Position numbers and translations under genes: made by a program
Notes under the pieces: model-generated
Seen by the model: the letters and a program-made list of their open reading frames with translations, nothing else
Told to the model about the DNA's origin: nothing
Databases searched by the model: none
Shown here: positions 1 to 10,300 of the stretch, piece by piece
How the letters are laid out: each line of letters starts with the position of its first letter
How positions within the stretch are numbered: position 1 is the first letter of the stretch
Origin: CAZVKN01 sp964627035
GTDB lineage: Bacteria; Electryoneota; AABM5-125-24; Hatepunaeales; Hatepunaeaceae
Assembly (NCBI GenBank): GCA_964627035.1
Contig: CAZVKN010000014.1
Span: 1-64,000 of the forward strand
Direction of reading: 5' to 3'
DNA length: 64,000 bases

Positions 1-24
1 GGATCCGGCAGAATCACCGGATCC
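1..24. repeat. Inverted repeat at window edge, possible terminator
   Basis: GGATCCGG and CCGGATCC form a perfect 8-bp stem with an 8-nt loop. A short ATTTTC run follows on the plus strand, so it could terminate a gene lying left of the window. There is no coding context to confirm this. Confidence 0.35.
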
Positions 25-62
25 ATTTTCTTCGAGATCAAATTAGCCCACTACCTCACACC

Positions 63-91
63 TTGACAAATTGCTCATTAGAGGGTATATT
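63..91 (+). promoter_or_regulatory. Sigma-70-type promoter for the 166-2970 gene
   Basis: TTGACA at 63-68, a 17-nt spacer and TATATT at 86-91 are a near-consensus housekeeping promoter. It lies 75 nt upstream of the ATG chosen for the following secreted protein. Confidence 0.7.
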
Positions 92-165
92 CTTTAGTCA
101 GGCATGAGCCGCTACATTGCGGATTGTTTGCAGATTCATTAATATTAAGCATATTAGGAGTAGCG

Positions 166-2970
166 ATGAAACGATTTTTTGTTTTTTTTGTAATGATCCT
201 TGCCGCTGCATCATTCGCAGCAAACAGCAGCCAACCCCTATCAACCGAAAATCAGCTAACTGAAATCACAAAGCCGATTACACCGTATCCCCAACGGGAT
301 GTGGTTTTCTATGAGGAAGATTTCGAGGATGAAGACCGGGTTGCCGAAGAGTGGACATCCGTTGATTACAGCTCGATTGCCTGGCACAAAACCGATCTCC
401 TCGGTGAAGAGGACGATCTGGCTTGGTGGTGCGGCGATACGCTCACACAGTATGACGGTGATCCCGTCGGCTATGACAACCGCTGGCTGCAATACTTAGA
501 CACACCTGTCCTCAATTTCGCAGATGCAGGTGATGCGCTGACATTCACCTTCACCGGTTACTGGCTTGTCGAAGACCCTCGCCTCATACCTCCCAATGAC
601 CCTTATGACGGCTGGGACGGTTGGTTTGTTCTGATTTCAACCGACGGCGGTGACGAGTTTGAAACATTGGTGCCCGAGGAAGGTGAAGGAGAATACACTG
701 CCGAAAGGATTTCCGCTGCTGAAAGACTGTGGGACTTTGAAGAGCAGGCGGGATGGGTGTTCCACTCAGGTGAATGGGGAGATACCACCGGCGCTGAGAG
801 ACCCGATGTTCAATGGGTGGACGTCGAGTTTGACATGTCTGATTACGCACAGGAAGAAAATGTCGTGATCCGTTTCGTTCTGACCAGTGATAACGCTGTA
901 GCTGCCCCTTTTGGAAACGTGTATCTCGAAGATCGCAGCGGTATATGGATTGATGACATTCTCATCACGGATGAAGACGATCAGGTATTCCTGTCCAACA
1001 ACGCAGATGACGATCCGGTGCCGGATGAATTGATACCCCGCATTGATAACCGATACGGTGGCGATCACTGGGCGCGAACTGACGAAGACGCCCATTCCGG
1101 CGATTGGTCAATGTGGAACGATGACGATCATTTCTTTATGAATAACGGCTTGATATCACCTCCGATTGCAATAGAAGAAGGATTCACGGCATGGCTGGAA
1201 TTATGGGTTTACTGTAATCTGCCTGACTGGCAGGGAGACAACAACGCCCTTGAAGACTTCTATCAGTGCTATGTTACCAACGATGAAGGTGAAACCTGGG
1301 ATTATCTGTACCATGACTACGCTCGTGATGAAGCAGGTGCTGAAGATTGGGTTCGATACACACCTGATCTGCCGTTTAATGACGGAACCGTAGATCTGTC
1401 CGATTACGCCGGTGAAACGATTCAGATACAGTGGTTCTTTAGAACGAACAACAACCATGACGGCGGCAACGGCGACGGGCTGTTCTTCGACGATATCCTT
1501 GTTGAAGGAAGTAACCTTCAGCCGTTTGAAGCTTCAATGGAACGGCTGCATGTTCCGTATCCGTTAACAGCAGGCTACCGTTTACCCGGATTGACAGTGG
1601 AAGCTCATAATAATGGACTGCGTGATCTGAATGACATCACCGCATACTGGGGTGTGGTCGGTGATAACGAATCAAGACAATACCCGATCATCCCGCGTCC
1701 CGATGTTGTTTCGGATACATTTGAGGTAGTCGAATTGAGTGACTACCGTGATCGTCGGGTACCCGGTTGGACACCGGTTATCGCTGACAACTATACGGTC
1801 TATGCCTATCTGAATGTTGAGGAAGATGCAGACGACCGCAATGACAGCATTGCTGTCGAGAATGTGGTAGCCTGGCCCACCGGACTCTATGAATTCGGGT
1901 ACGATAACAGATCGTTCCAGTTTACGCATGAGTATGCGGTCGGCAGCGGTGCAGCCACTCGCTTCTCACCGGGAGACGTTCTGGAAAATTATTCAATTGC
2001 GGCAGCTAAATTCATGTTCAACGGTGAGCAAAACGAGGATGCGGACTTCACTCTGCATGTTTACGGAGCCGGTGAGGACGAGACTGGCTGGGGTGATGAG
2101 CTGCTGAGTCTGGACGTTACCGTACCGCGTGACTCATGTCTTCCAAACACGATGACCGTGCCTCTGTTTGATCAGGAAGCACTGCGCGGACTGGGAGACA
2201 GCGACTTCTGGCTGTGGGTGGAAGTGGAGCGTGATGATGCGTGGCCCGAGATCATCAGTGACACCGAGTTTGATGAGGATGACACTCACTATTACGTCTG
2301 GAACGGAAACCAGATGGCACCTTCCGGTAACGACTATATGATGCAGGCACTTCTGGTACCGACCGCTGATGTCGAACCTAACCTGATTGCACTCTCTGAA
2401 GCGCTTAACTTTGGCGAGGTGGAAGAAGGCGATATTCAAATCCTACCATTCACTCTGTGGTCAGGAGGCTTGGACCCGGTAACGATCAGTAACGTTGAAG
2501 CTACCGAAGGGATGTTTGAAGTCGGCTGGGGTGATGAAGTGACACTCGCACCGGGTGAAGCGGTCACTTTTGAGATCGTCTTCGATCCGGAATTCGGTGG
2601 ACAGCACTTCGCTGATTTGATAATCGAGTCTGACGATCAGACTCCTCCTGAGGTTCTGTTACGTGGTGAAGGCACGCAATCGGTTGATGAGGATCAACTG
2701 ACACCGGTTCAATTCGGTCTCGGCGAACCTTATCCTAATCCGTTCAACAGCAGTACCATCGTCGAATTCTCGCTTGAAGCCAGCGGATATGCAACAGTCA
2801 GCTTGTACGATCTGAGCGGTCGCGAGATCACACGACTTGCATCCGGATCATTCACGGCAGGCAGACACAGCGTTGCACTGCAGGCTGACGATCTTTCAGC
2901 CGGAGTTTATGTCTTGAGACTCAAAGCCGGTGACATGAGCGATACACGCAAGGTTGTTTTGGTGAAGTAA
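166..2970 (+). CDS. Secreted multidomain protein with C-terminal YPNPFN sorting domain
   Basis: This gene encodes 934 residues starting at the ATG at 166, which has AGGAG at 156-160 and begins a good signal peptide (MKRFFVFFVMILAAASFA). An upstream in-frame ATG at 124 lacks a ribosome site and would bury the signal. The middle of the protein is acidic and Trp-rich with MAM/immune-inhibitor-A-like beta-sandwich segments. Residues about 745-835 look like an ASPM/Hydin-type Ig domain. The last roughly 90 residues carry YPNPFN, LYDLSGREI and SAGVYVLRL, the FCB-type C-terminal sorting/anchoring domain. No catalytic motif is recognised; a surface adhesin or binding role is inference. It has its own promoter and terminator. 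Confidence 0.8.
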   Translation: MKRFFVFFVMILAAASFAANSSQPLSTENQLTEITKPITPYPQRDVVFYEEDFEDEDRVAEEWTSVDYSSIAWHKTDLLGEEDDLAWWCGDTLTQYDGDPVGYDNRWLQYLDTPVLNFADAGDALTFTFTGYWLVEDPRLIPPNDPYDGWDGWFVLISTDGGDEFETLVPEEGEGEYTAERISAAERLWDFEEQAGWVFHSGEWGDTTGAERPDVQWVDVEFDMSDYAQEENVVIRFVLTSDNAVAAPFGNVYLEDRSGIWIDDILITDEDDQVFLSNNADDDPVPDELIPRIDNRYGGDHWARTDEDAHSGDWSMWNDDDHFFMNNGLISPPIAIEEGFTAWLELWVYCNLPDWQGDNNALEDFYQCYVTNDEGETWDYLYHDYARDEAGAEDWVRYTPDLPFNDGTVDLSDYAGETIQIQWFFRTNNNHDGGNGDGLFFDDILVEGSNLQPFEASMERLHVPYPLTAGYRLPGLTVEAHNNGLRDLNDITAYWGVVGDNESRQYPIIPRPDVVSDTFEVVELSDYRDRRVPGWTPVIADNYTVYAYLNVEEDADDRNDSIAVENVVAWPTGLYEFGYDNRSFQFTHEYAVGSGAATRFSPGDVLENYSIAAAKFMFNGEQNEDADFTLHVYGAGEDETGWGDELLSLDVTVPRDSCLPNTMTVPLFDQEALRGLGDSDFWLWVEVERDDAWPEIISDTEFDEDDTHYYVWNGNQMAPSGNDYMMQALLVPTADVEPNLIALSEALNFGEVEEGDIQILPFTLWSGGLDPVTISNVEATEGMFEVGWGDEVTLAPGEAVTFEIVFDPEFGGQHFADLIIESDDQTPPEVLLRGEGTQSVDEDQLTPVQFGLGEPYPNPFNSSTIVEFSLEASGYATVSLYDLSGREITRLASGSFTAGRHSVALQADDLSAGVYVLRLKAGDMSDTRKVVLVK

Positions 2971-3010
2971 ACGAACTGCGGCTATAAATCGGGCGCTGGG
3001 GCTCGATTGG

Positions 3011-3052
3011 AGAGGTGGTTTGAACTTCAGTTCAACCACCTCTTTTTTTTTT
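3011..3052 (+). terminator. Rho-independent terminator
   Basis: A 15-bp stem (AGAGGTGGTT(T)GAACT pairing with AGTTCAACCACCTCT, one bulged T) is followed by an uninterrupted T-run at 3043-3052. It ends the 166-2970 transcript. Confidence 0.9.
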
Positions 3053-3129
3053 CTAATGTATCGGTTTGATAAATCAAATCGTTACCGTTCAGGTGTTACA
3101 AGAATTCACACGACTATATATCATCAGCC

Positions 3130-4485
3130 ATGAGAACGATCACCCTAATTCTCCTTTTCCTTATACTTATTGCTTCTCCGTTAAGTGCATCTCATCTGCT
3201 ACAATCAGGTCCGATGGTCTGTTGGTCAGAGATGCGTGAAGTTGCCCTGTGGGTTCAGACAACCAAACCCGCTAAAGTACAGTTCTACTATTGGTCGGAT
3301 GCTGAACCGGAGAAGAGATTGGAAACCGCTGTAAAAGTCACACGTAAGGAACACTCCTGCACGGCTACACTCATCGCAGACAAGGTCAAACCGGGGAACC
3401 GATACAGCTACGAATTGTTGATAAACAGTAACAAAGTGGACATACAGTACCCACTCCAGTTTCAATCGCAGCAGCTTTGGCAGTGGAGAAGTGATCCGCC
3501 GGATTTCAACTTTGCGATGGGGAGCAGCACATATATTAATGAGCGGGCATTCGACCGACCGGGTGAGTACTATGCTGACGAGTTGACATTCAATGATCCT
3601 TACGGTCAGAACAGTTCGATATTTACTACGATAAATCACATGCAGCCCGATTTTATGATGTGGATGGGAGATAACGTGTACTTGCGAGAATCGGACTGGG
3701 ACAGTCGGACCGGGATATTTCAGAGATATACGCATACTCGCTCGACTCAGGAACTGCAGCCACTGTTAGGATCGGTTCACCATTACGCTATCTGGGACGA
3801 TCATGATTACGGACCGGACAACAGTGACCGAAGTTTCCAGCACAAGGGTAAGTCGTTGGAAACGTTCAAGCTGTTCTTCCCGTCAAACAACTTTGGAGTT
3901 AATGGTAATCCGGGAACGACAAGTAAGTTTAGCTGGGCTGATGTTGATTTTTTCTTGCTGGACAATAGATATTACCGAAGTCCGAACAACCGTCGAACCG
4001 GAAAGAAAGAAATACTGGGGGAAGAACAGATCGAGTGGCTGATTGACGGGCTGGTGTTCAGCGAGGCATCTTTTAAAATAGTTGTAATAGGTGGGCAGTT
4101 CCTGAATCCGGCAACCGTAGGCGAGAACCATGCCAATTATCCTGAAGAGAGGAGTCGGATTTTGCATTTGATCGAGCAGGAGGATATCAAGTCTGTTCTG
4201 TTCTTAACCGGAGACAGGCATTTCACTGAACTGTCTAAGTTAGAACGGGAAAACAGCTATCCGCTGTACGAATTCACAATTTCACCGCTTACAGCGAAAC
4301 CGACCAATATAGAGAAAGTCGAATTAAATCCGCTGCGGGTTGACGGGACACTTACAACTATAAACAACTTTGCGCTGATGACTGTTTCAGGATCCCGAAA
4401 TGACAGGAAACTATCTTGCAGTGTTCGAGATGCTGCCGGAGCAGAACTGTGGAACTACTCGATAAACGAAAACGAACTGAAATGA
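3130..4485 (+). CDS. PhoD-like metallophosphatase (alkaline phosphatase D family)
   Basis: The product has 451 residues with a signal peptide (MRTITLILLFLILIASPLSA), so it is exported. An N-terminal beta-sandwich of about 110 residues precedes a calcineurin-like metallophosphatase fold. Metal-ligand motifs are visible as GDNVY near residue 179, WDDHDYGPDN near 222 and GDRHF near 360, as in PhoD-type phosphodiesterases/phosphomonoesterases. The family hydrolyses phosphate esters outside the cytoplasm; the substrate is unknown here. No clear Shine-Dalgarno precedes the ATG. The stop codon overlaps the next start (ATGA at 4482-4485), so it is translationally coupled to a nucleoside phosphorylase. 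This suggests, as inference, joint nucleotide/nucleoside salvage. Confidence 0.85.
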   Translation: MRTITLILLFLILIASPLSASHLLQSGPMVCWSEMREVALWVQTTKPAKVQFYYWSDAEPEKRLETAVKVTRKEHSCTATLIADKVKPGNRYSYELLINSNKVDIQYPLQFQSQQLWQWRSDPPDFNFAMGSSTYINERAFDRPGEYYADELTFNDPYGQNSSIFTTINHMQPDFMMWMGDNVYLRESDWDSRTGIFQRYTHTRSTQELQPLLGSVHHYAIWDDHDYGPDNSDRSFQHKGKSLETFKLFFPSNNFGVNGNPGTTSKFSWADVDFFLLDNRYYRSPNNRRTGKKEILGEEQIEWLIDGLVFSEASFKIVVIGGQFLNPATVGENHANYPEERSRILHLIEQEDIKSVLFLTGDRHFTELSKLERENSYPLYEFTISPLTAKPTNIEKVELNPLRVDGTLTTINNFALMTVSGSRNDRKLSCSVRDAAGAELWNYSINENELK

Positions 4486-5243
4486 ACAAACCACTTTACC
4501 CCATACTGGAATTTGATCCAACCCGGGAAGCTGTCATTGAGCCGTCGAAAACCATAAAACAAATTGATGTGCCTGAGCATTGTATCATCTGCTTCTTCCG
4601 TGAAGTAATCAAAGAGTTGTCCGGTAATGCCAAGAAGCTGTTCACACTCTACAGTGAAGCGGGAAAGAATCCTGTTTATGAGATTGAAGTCGAAGGGAAA
4701 CGGTTGGCTCTCTTCCATCCCGGTGTAGGAGCACCGTTGGCTGCAGGATTCTTTGAGGAAACAGTTGCGCTTGGGTGTAGGAAGTTCATAGCCTGTGGTA
4801 GTGCAGGAGTGCTTGACGGTGAAATTCCGATCGGTCATGTGGTGATTCCGTCGGCAGCAATCCGTGATGAAGGAACATCATATCACTACCTTCCTCCATC
4901 TCGAGAGGTCGAGTGTAATCAGGTAGCTCTGAATGCCATCAAAGAGACATTGGATCAGCATAGTATTGACTATCGAATCGGCAAGACGTGGACAACTGAC
5001 GGAGTCTATCGCGAGACAAGATCCAAAGTCAAACAACGTAAGGAGGAGGGCTGCATAACCGTCGAGATGGAGACCGCCGCATTCTTTGCAGTTGCTCAAT
5101 TCCGCAAAGTGACATTCGGACAATTGCTGTACGGAGGTGATGATGTCAGCGGTCAGGAGTGGGACACGCGCAACTGGCACTCGCAAGCATCAACACGTGA
5201 AAAACTGTTTTGGTTGGCGACGGAGGCTTGTCTAAAGCTATAA
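4482..5243 (+). CDS. Nucleoside phosphorylase, uridine/purine phosphorylase family
   Basis: The protein is 253 residues long, cytoplasmic, of the PNP/UDP phosphorylase superfamily. It contains the glycine-rich FHPGVGAPLAAG segment, the phosphate-site CGSAG near residue 104 and the ribose/base-binding EMETAAFFAVA near 194. Members cleave nucleosides with phosphate to a free base and ribose-1-phosphate. The Udp-versus-Deo specificity cannot be decided from what is visible. The ATG at 4482 is chosen because it overlaps the PhoD-like stop by four bases; the open frame extends upstream only inside that gene. The start region is longer than in minimal bacterial uridine phosphorylases. Confidence 0.85.
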   Translation: MNKPLYPILEFDPTREAVIEPSKTIKQIDVPEHCIICFFREVIKELSGNAKKLFTLYSEAGKNPVYEIEVEGKRLALFHPGVGAPLAAGFFEETVALGCRKFIACGSAGVLDGEIPIGHVVIPSAAIRDEGTSYHYLPPSREVECNQVALNAIKETLDQHSIDYRIGKTWTTDGVYRETRSKVKQRKEEGCITVEMETAAFFAVAQFRKVTFGQLLYGGDDVSGQEWDTRNWHSQASTREKLFWLATEACLKL

Positions 5244-5365
5244 ATAAAAAGCGATTAATCTGTTCCGTTAGAGGTTTGATTTATCAAACCCGCACTTGGT
5301 TTAACGGTACAACAAACCTGATAACTCACGCCCCTCCAGCAGCGAATAACAATTATCCAAGAACA

Positions 5366-6412
5366 CTATCTGTTTCTGTGGTTGTCAATTTTGTCTTGCG
5401 TTCCACCGTGGATGATGTCGTTGATGAAATCCTCACCGAGGAAATCGTGAGGGAAGCCCATCTCAATTTTACTGATCTCTGACAGATGATCTAAATGCTC
5501 TTGTGTAAGCTCAAACTCCAAACAACCTAAGTTATCCTTAAGTTGCGATTCGGTTCGGGCTCCGATTATCGGGATGATGTTGCCCGGTTGTTGCCGGATC
5601 CAGCTAAGAGCGACTTGCGATGAGGTTTTCCCAATCTCATCCGCAATTTTATCCACTTCGCGAGCGATGATCAGATTCTTCTCAGCTAACGCACCTGTTC
5701 TGTTTTCAGCATCTTGATGTCGTAATGATTGCTCGGTTGTATCACTGCGGGTGAACTTTCCCGTCAACACACCCGATCCCAATGCTGACCACGGTGTAAC
5801 GGCAATGTCCATCTCGCGAGCCATCGGTAACAACTCTCGTTCAACGGTTCGGTCAATCAGGCTGTAGCGGATCTGGAGTCCAACGAACCGTGACCAACCC
5901 ATCAAATCTGCCATAGTATTGGCGCGCGACACGACCCACGCCGGTGTATCCGAGACTCCGACATACAGAATCTTCCCGGCACGTACCAGATCATCCAACG
6001 CTCGCATAACCTCCGCAACCGGAGTCATGTAATCCCAAGCGTGCACCCAGTACAGATCAATGTAATCCGTGTTCAACCGTTTAAGGCTGGCTTCGACTGC
6101 TTGAACCATATTTTTACGATGGTTACCGCCTCCATTGGGATCATCACGGCGCGTGTTTAGTGTGTACTTGGTTGCCACTACGAACTTCTCACGTTCCGAT
6201 CCGATGAATTCACCGACGAACTTCTCGCTTGTACCGAGAGTGTATAGGTTAGCGGTATCAATGAAATTTCCGCCTGCTTTAACGTAGTGGTCAAAGACTC
6301 TACGGCTCTCATCTTTGGATGATCCCCATCCCCACTCTTCACCGAAGGTCATAGTTCCCAAGCTAAGCTCTGAAACTCGCAGACCACTTTTTCCGAGTAG
6401 TTTATATCGCAT
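5366..6412 (-). CDS. Aldo/keto reductase
   Basis: The product has 348 residues and forms an NAD(P)H-dependent aldo/keto reductase TIM barrel. The N-terminus (MRYKLLGKSGLRVSELSLG) is typical of the bacterial YajO/Tas-like subgroup. The catalytic tetrad is visible: Asp in GGNFIDTANLY, Tyr four to five residues on, Lys in VVATKYT, and His in LYWVHAWD. A C-terminal cofactor segment (IIPIIGARTESQLKDN) is present. The physiological carbonyl substrate is unknown. The ATG at 6412 is preferred because homologues begin with MRYKLLG-like sequence; an ATG at 6439, with AGG just upstream, would add nine basic residues. It lies directly downstream of the ComB-like gene and is probably cotranscribed. Confidence 0.88.
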   Translation of the reverse strand: MRYKLLGKSGLRVSELSLGTMTFGEEWGWGSSKDESRRVFDHYVKAGGNFIDTANLYTLGTSEKFVGEFIGSEREKFVVATKYTLNTRRDDPNGGGNHRKNMVQAVEASLKRLNTDYIDLYWVHAWDYMTPVAEVMRALDDLVRAGKILYVGVSDTPAWVVSRANTMADLMGWSRFVGLQIRYSLIDRTVERELLPMAREMDIAVTPWSALGSGVLTGKFTRSDTTEQSLRHQDAENRTGALAEKNLIIAREVDKIADEIGKTSSQVALSWIRQQPGNIIPIIGARTESQLKDNLGCLEFELTQEHLDHLSEISKIEMGFPHDFLGEDFINDIIHGGTQDKIDNHRNR

Positions 6413-6450
6413 TGTTTTCTCTTTTTTGTTTGATTTCATTCCTGATGTAA

Positions 6451-7167
6451 TTACTCCACCTTCACATACGCACCATTTTTCAACATCGGCGCACAATCAT
6501 CACAATCCAATTCCGCAATAGTATCAATATCATTTTCAAACCCCATGCCGATGAGCTCTTTGCCAGAACTACACTGCTTTAAAAGTTGAATGATGTTATC
6601 CCTTGATTTATTGAAAACTGCCACAGCGGCTTCCGCTTCGGGTGAGAGTGCCCCATTCAAATGATGAATTATCGCACCAGCTCCCAGTAAGTCTTCAAAA
6701 GCAAATCTAATACTACCGTCATGCTTCCACCGTTCTCCTGCAGGTACAACAGAAATCCTTCGTCCATAACGAGAAGCTATTCCAGCAACTGCCTGAGCGT
6801 TCCTCAAACATCCGGCGATTGTTGGAACATCCCCCGTCATCAGAGTCAATGTTGATCCATTTGGGGACGGCAACACTAACCGATTACCTGATGGGATGTT
6901 CAGTAGTGAATTTGGTGACAACGAATGTTCACTCTTACCACGTGATCCGGCAAGCACAGCATCAATAGAATTTGCATACTCAACCGCTGAATCATCTTTG
7001 AAGCGGTAAGGATAAACAGTTGCGCCTCGCGATACAGCGACCGCTGTTGCTGTAGAGAAGGACATTACATCAACGATGATTACAGCATCACTGTCAGGTA
7101 CAAGCTGGATAATTCCGTTCTCACCCCATTCGCAACGGATGTCGAACTCGGTTTGGTTGAAGGTCAT
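6451..7167 (-). CDS. ComB-like 2-phosphosulfolactate phosphatase family protein
   Basis: This 238-residue protein matches the ComB fold: a DVMSFSTATAVAVSRGA start of the core near residue 33, GSRGK near 94, and the PSPNGSTLTL segment, corresponding to the family's TTNGT-type active-site loop. The best-studied members remove phosphate from 2-phosphosulfolactate in archaeal coenzyme M synthesis. Many bacteria carry homologues without that pathway, and no other coenzyme M gene is visible here, so the substrate is uncertain. It is the first gene of a two-gene minus-strand unit with the aldo/keto reductase (11 to 38 nt gap depending on start). Confidence 0.8.
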   Translation of the reverse strand: MTFNQTEFDIRCEWGENGIIQLVPDSDAVIIVDVMSFSTATAVAVSRGATVYPYRFKDDSAVEYANSIDAVLAGSRGKSEHSLSPNSLLNIPSGNRLVLPSPNGSTLTLMTGDVPTIAGCLRNAQAVAGIASRYGRRISVVPAGERWKHDGSIRFAFEDLLGAGAIIHHLNGALSPEAEAAVAVFNKSRDNIIQLLKQCSSGKELIGMGFENDIDTIAELDCDDCAPMLKNGAYVKVE

Positions 7168-7190
7168 GTTTTGGTTATGAATGTTTGTGC

Positions 7191-7218
7191 AGTTGTGGTT
7201 GAGACAACCACGACTACA
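7191..7218. repeat. Partial copy of the dispersed double-palindrome element
   Basis: A single arm, with GTGGTTG/CAACCAC as an inverted repeat and the terminal CGACTACA, lies just upstream of the comB-like start. It matches the right half of the full copies listed below. Confidence 0.65.
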
Positions 7219-7261
7219 ATATCTTATCCTGAATGTAACGCTTTTAATCTCAACCGCATAA

Positions 7262-7291
7262 AAAACCGCCCATCAAACAACGGGCGGTTTT
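7262..7291 (-). terminator. Rho-independent terminator of the M6 protease gene
   Basis: AAAACCGCCC pairs perfectly with GGGCGGTTTT around a 10-nt loop. On the minus strand a T-run follows, about 65 nt after the protease stop codon. Confidence 0.85.
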
Positions 7292-7357
7292 CAGTCCAAC
7301 AAGTCCTCCGTAGTCAGTTTTGTCTCAAACCTGACGTGAATGAGAACAACCTACAAT

Positions 7358-10300
7358 TTACCGAACCAGCATCACCTTACTTGCCGCCTTGAAATCTGCC
7401 GATTCCATGCGGATAATGTACATGCCTGAGGAGACATTGCCACTATGCCAGGTAATGTTGTGATAACCTGCAGTCTGTTCACCATTCACCGGTGTCGCTA
7501 CGATACGACCGGTCAGGTCATAAACTTGAATCGTGATATGAGCCGCTTCCGGCAAGCCGTAAGACAGCTTCGTAGTAGCATTGAACGGATTCGGGTATGC
7601 CTGTGTCAGATAGTATTCATTGGGAATTTCAGAAGCAACCGTCAAATCGAGAACGGTAAAGGCATCTGCTTCAAACCGAGTTGACCCTTCTTTTACTGTT
7701 ACAGCTACATTCCGCTCAATCTCTTCGTTAGCATCCCACAGACGCAGTTCAAACGCTTCACCATCCATCAGACCTTCCATCTGTTCGGTAGATTCATCGG
7801 CACCCCAAACAGCCAAACCGCACACGCCGTTCCGGTTGCTTGTTCCTACACCGACAACATAACCATCAGTGCTGAATGCGGCGATCTGATAATCCACGCT
7901 CTCTAATCCTATCACTGAATTGATCAGCACAGACATATTCCTGTCGGTAGCAGAAGGTTCAGCCCAATGCGTGTCGGCATGGTGGATTGCGACTGCAACT
8001 TCTTCCTGCTCCACCGGATAGTTCAGAACGACATCTTCTGACACTCTGATCTGGTAACCTTGCCCTTCCGTCAAATCATCCATGTTTGAGAATGGAATGC
8101 TCGGTACTGCGAACTGACCGCGTGAGTTTTTCATTAATTCAACCTGATCCACAATCGGGGAGATCCCATAAAAATCGGGTGAACTCATATCAAGATCATA
8201 CTGCGGGAAATATGCGATGATATTCCACCCTCGCCGTAGCGGAATATCGGCATCGGCATCAACGGGAGGTGCTGTCCATGATGTTTCAACATCCTCATCG
8301 AGTTTGATCTGATACCCCTGTGCAACTTCGTAGAACGGGATATTGTTGAACGGGATGTTCGGCACGTAGAAATTACCACGCTGATTCTTCATCAATATGA
8401 CATGATGGTTGTCCTCGTCAATGCGAAGTTGCTCCATCATCAGCACGACACTCGGTCCCTCATCCTCTTCTTCCTCATAGAAATCCTCACCGAGCAGCAC
8501 ATTGATTGACATAATATTCCAGCCCTGTCTGAAACTGATTACTATTTCATGATCAGGAGGCGCTGAAGACGCTGCAAGAGCCATTACAGTTAACCCGTCC
8601 GCTTCCCACTCTATGCCACCGTTGAAGATATCCGGACGAGCATCGAAAACCATGTCAGCTTCAAAGTCCCACACCATGAATGTCATCTCATCACCGTCCT
8701 CAAATTGATTCGGGGCTTCATCTGCAGCACCCCAGGCAGCGAGACCGGAGCCATCATCTGCATTCCAAAGCTCTGACCCGGAAAGCGTAAGTTCACCATC
8801 GGGATGCGGTGCAAACACAGCAATGTCCCAACCGGATGGGCAAACCTCGTCATCAAACGTCAATTCCATAATTAGAACGCTGTGGTTGGTATCAGTCTCG
8901 ACATAGTCGTCAGCATCCCAAGGGGATCTGACCACAAACACAGCCAATTCCAATACTGTCAAGCCGTTGGCTTCCCATTCCAAATTGCCCATAACAATTT
9001 CTGTGACATCCGCTCGTGATTCGGTTTCTGACTCCGGATCCCACACACGAAAAGACATCACTTCCCCATCATCAAATTGATCAACGTCTTCATCTGATTC
9101 CCATGCAGCAATGCCGGTTCCTTCTTCCGCATCCCACAGTTCACCGCCTGCAAGTGCACCATCGGGAGTGAATACACCGATGTCCCAACCGGACGGTACA
9201 ATCTCCTCATCAAGCGTCAATTCACGGATGATAATGCTGTGATTCGATTCAGTTTCGACCCAGCCTTGAAAATGGTGTTCGACAACCTCCTCAACGACTA
9301 ACAGGATTGCAATTCCAATATCGTTGTTCTCACGGTCATTCGAGCGGATGTGAAGACCAAATCCGTATTCATCGGGATCCAGTCCTTCTGCATCGAGGGT
9401 GATTGTCAACTCTTCCATCTCATCCGGTTCTAAGACACCCTCGTCAGGTTCCCAGGATATCCACTCAGGAATTTCCTGTTGCTCCTCGACTCCCGCTCGC
9501 CAAACTAACTGCAAATCACCAACATTACTGATCTCAACAGCATAATCACCGGATTCACTCGTTTCGATTACCAGTGGAGCGACGTTAATTTCAGGTGCTC
9601 GATTATCCTCTTCAATCAGCAGATCGCATGTGACCACGCCTCTCTCAACAGCTATATTGTTTATGGCAATTTCCGTTTCATCACCGGAGTATCGGTCGCT
9701 GTTGGGAGTCGTTTCACCGTTAAACGAATTGTTTCTTTCAAACGGGTACGGATCCCCTTCGTCACCCCGGTTCTCGTTGGTCTCCAGATCCCAATTGCCG
9801 TCAGCCTGTTCAAGTGCGAGCAGATAGTGACCATCCTCCTCATCAATGTCGGGATACCACTCGTTGTCATTCTGGGTTTCCACGTTTTGATCAACGTGAT
9901 AGATCAACAGACCGCTGCCCGGCAAAGCCTCATCGAACCCGATGCGCTGACGGTTCTCCGCCATGAACAGCTCATCCTCCCGTTCGGTCAGAAACATATA
10001 GGTCTCACCTTCATCTACGATGGGATCAATCTCAAGGTCGAATATGTTTTCCTCAACGAGATTAGGTTCGACGAATTCGAGAAATGCCTTCAGGGGAAGG
10101 CTGAAATGTGCCGGGCTGGTTCCAGGCTCTTCACCGTTCCAGCTACCGGCTGCCATCATGCACCAGCTACCCAATCCGCTTGAGCTGTAGTCGCGGTCGT
10201 AAGTGTCCGGCAATCCAAACAGGTTATGTCCTAGTTCATGTCCGAAAACACCAATTTTGCCATCCTCGGGGACTGTATTGTATCTGTTAATAATTACACC

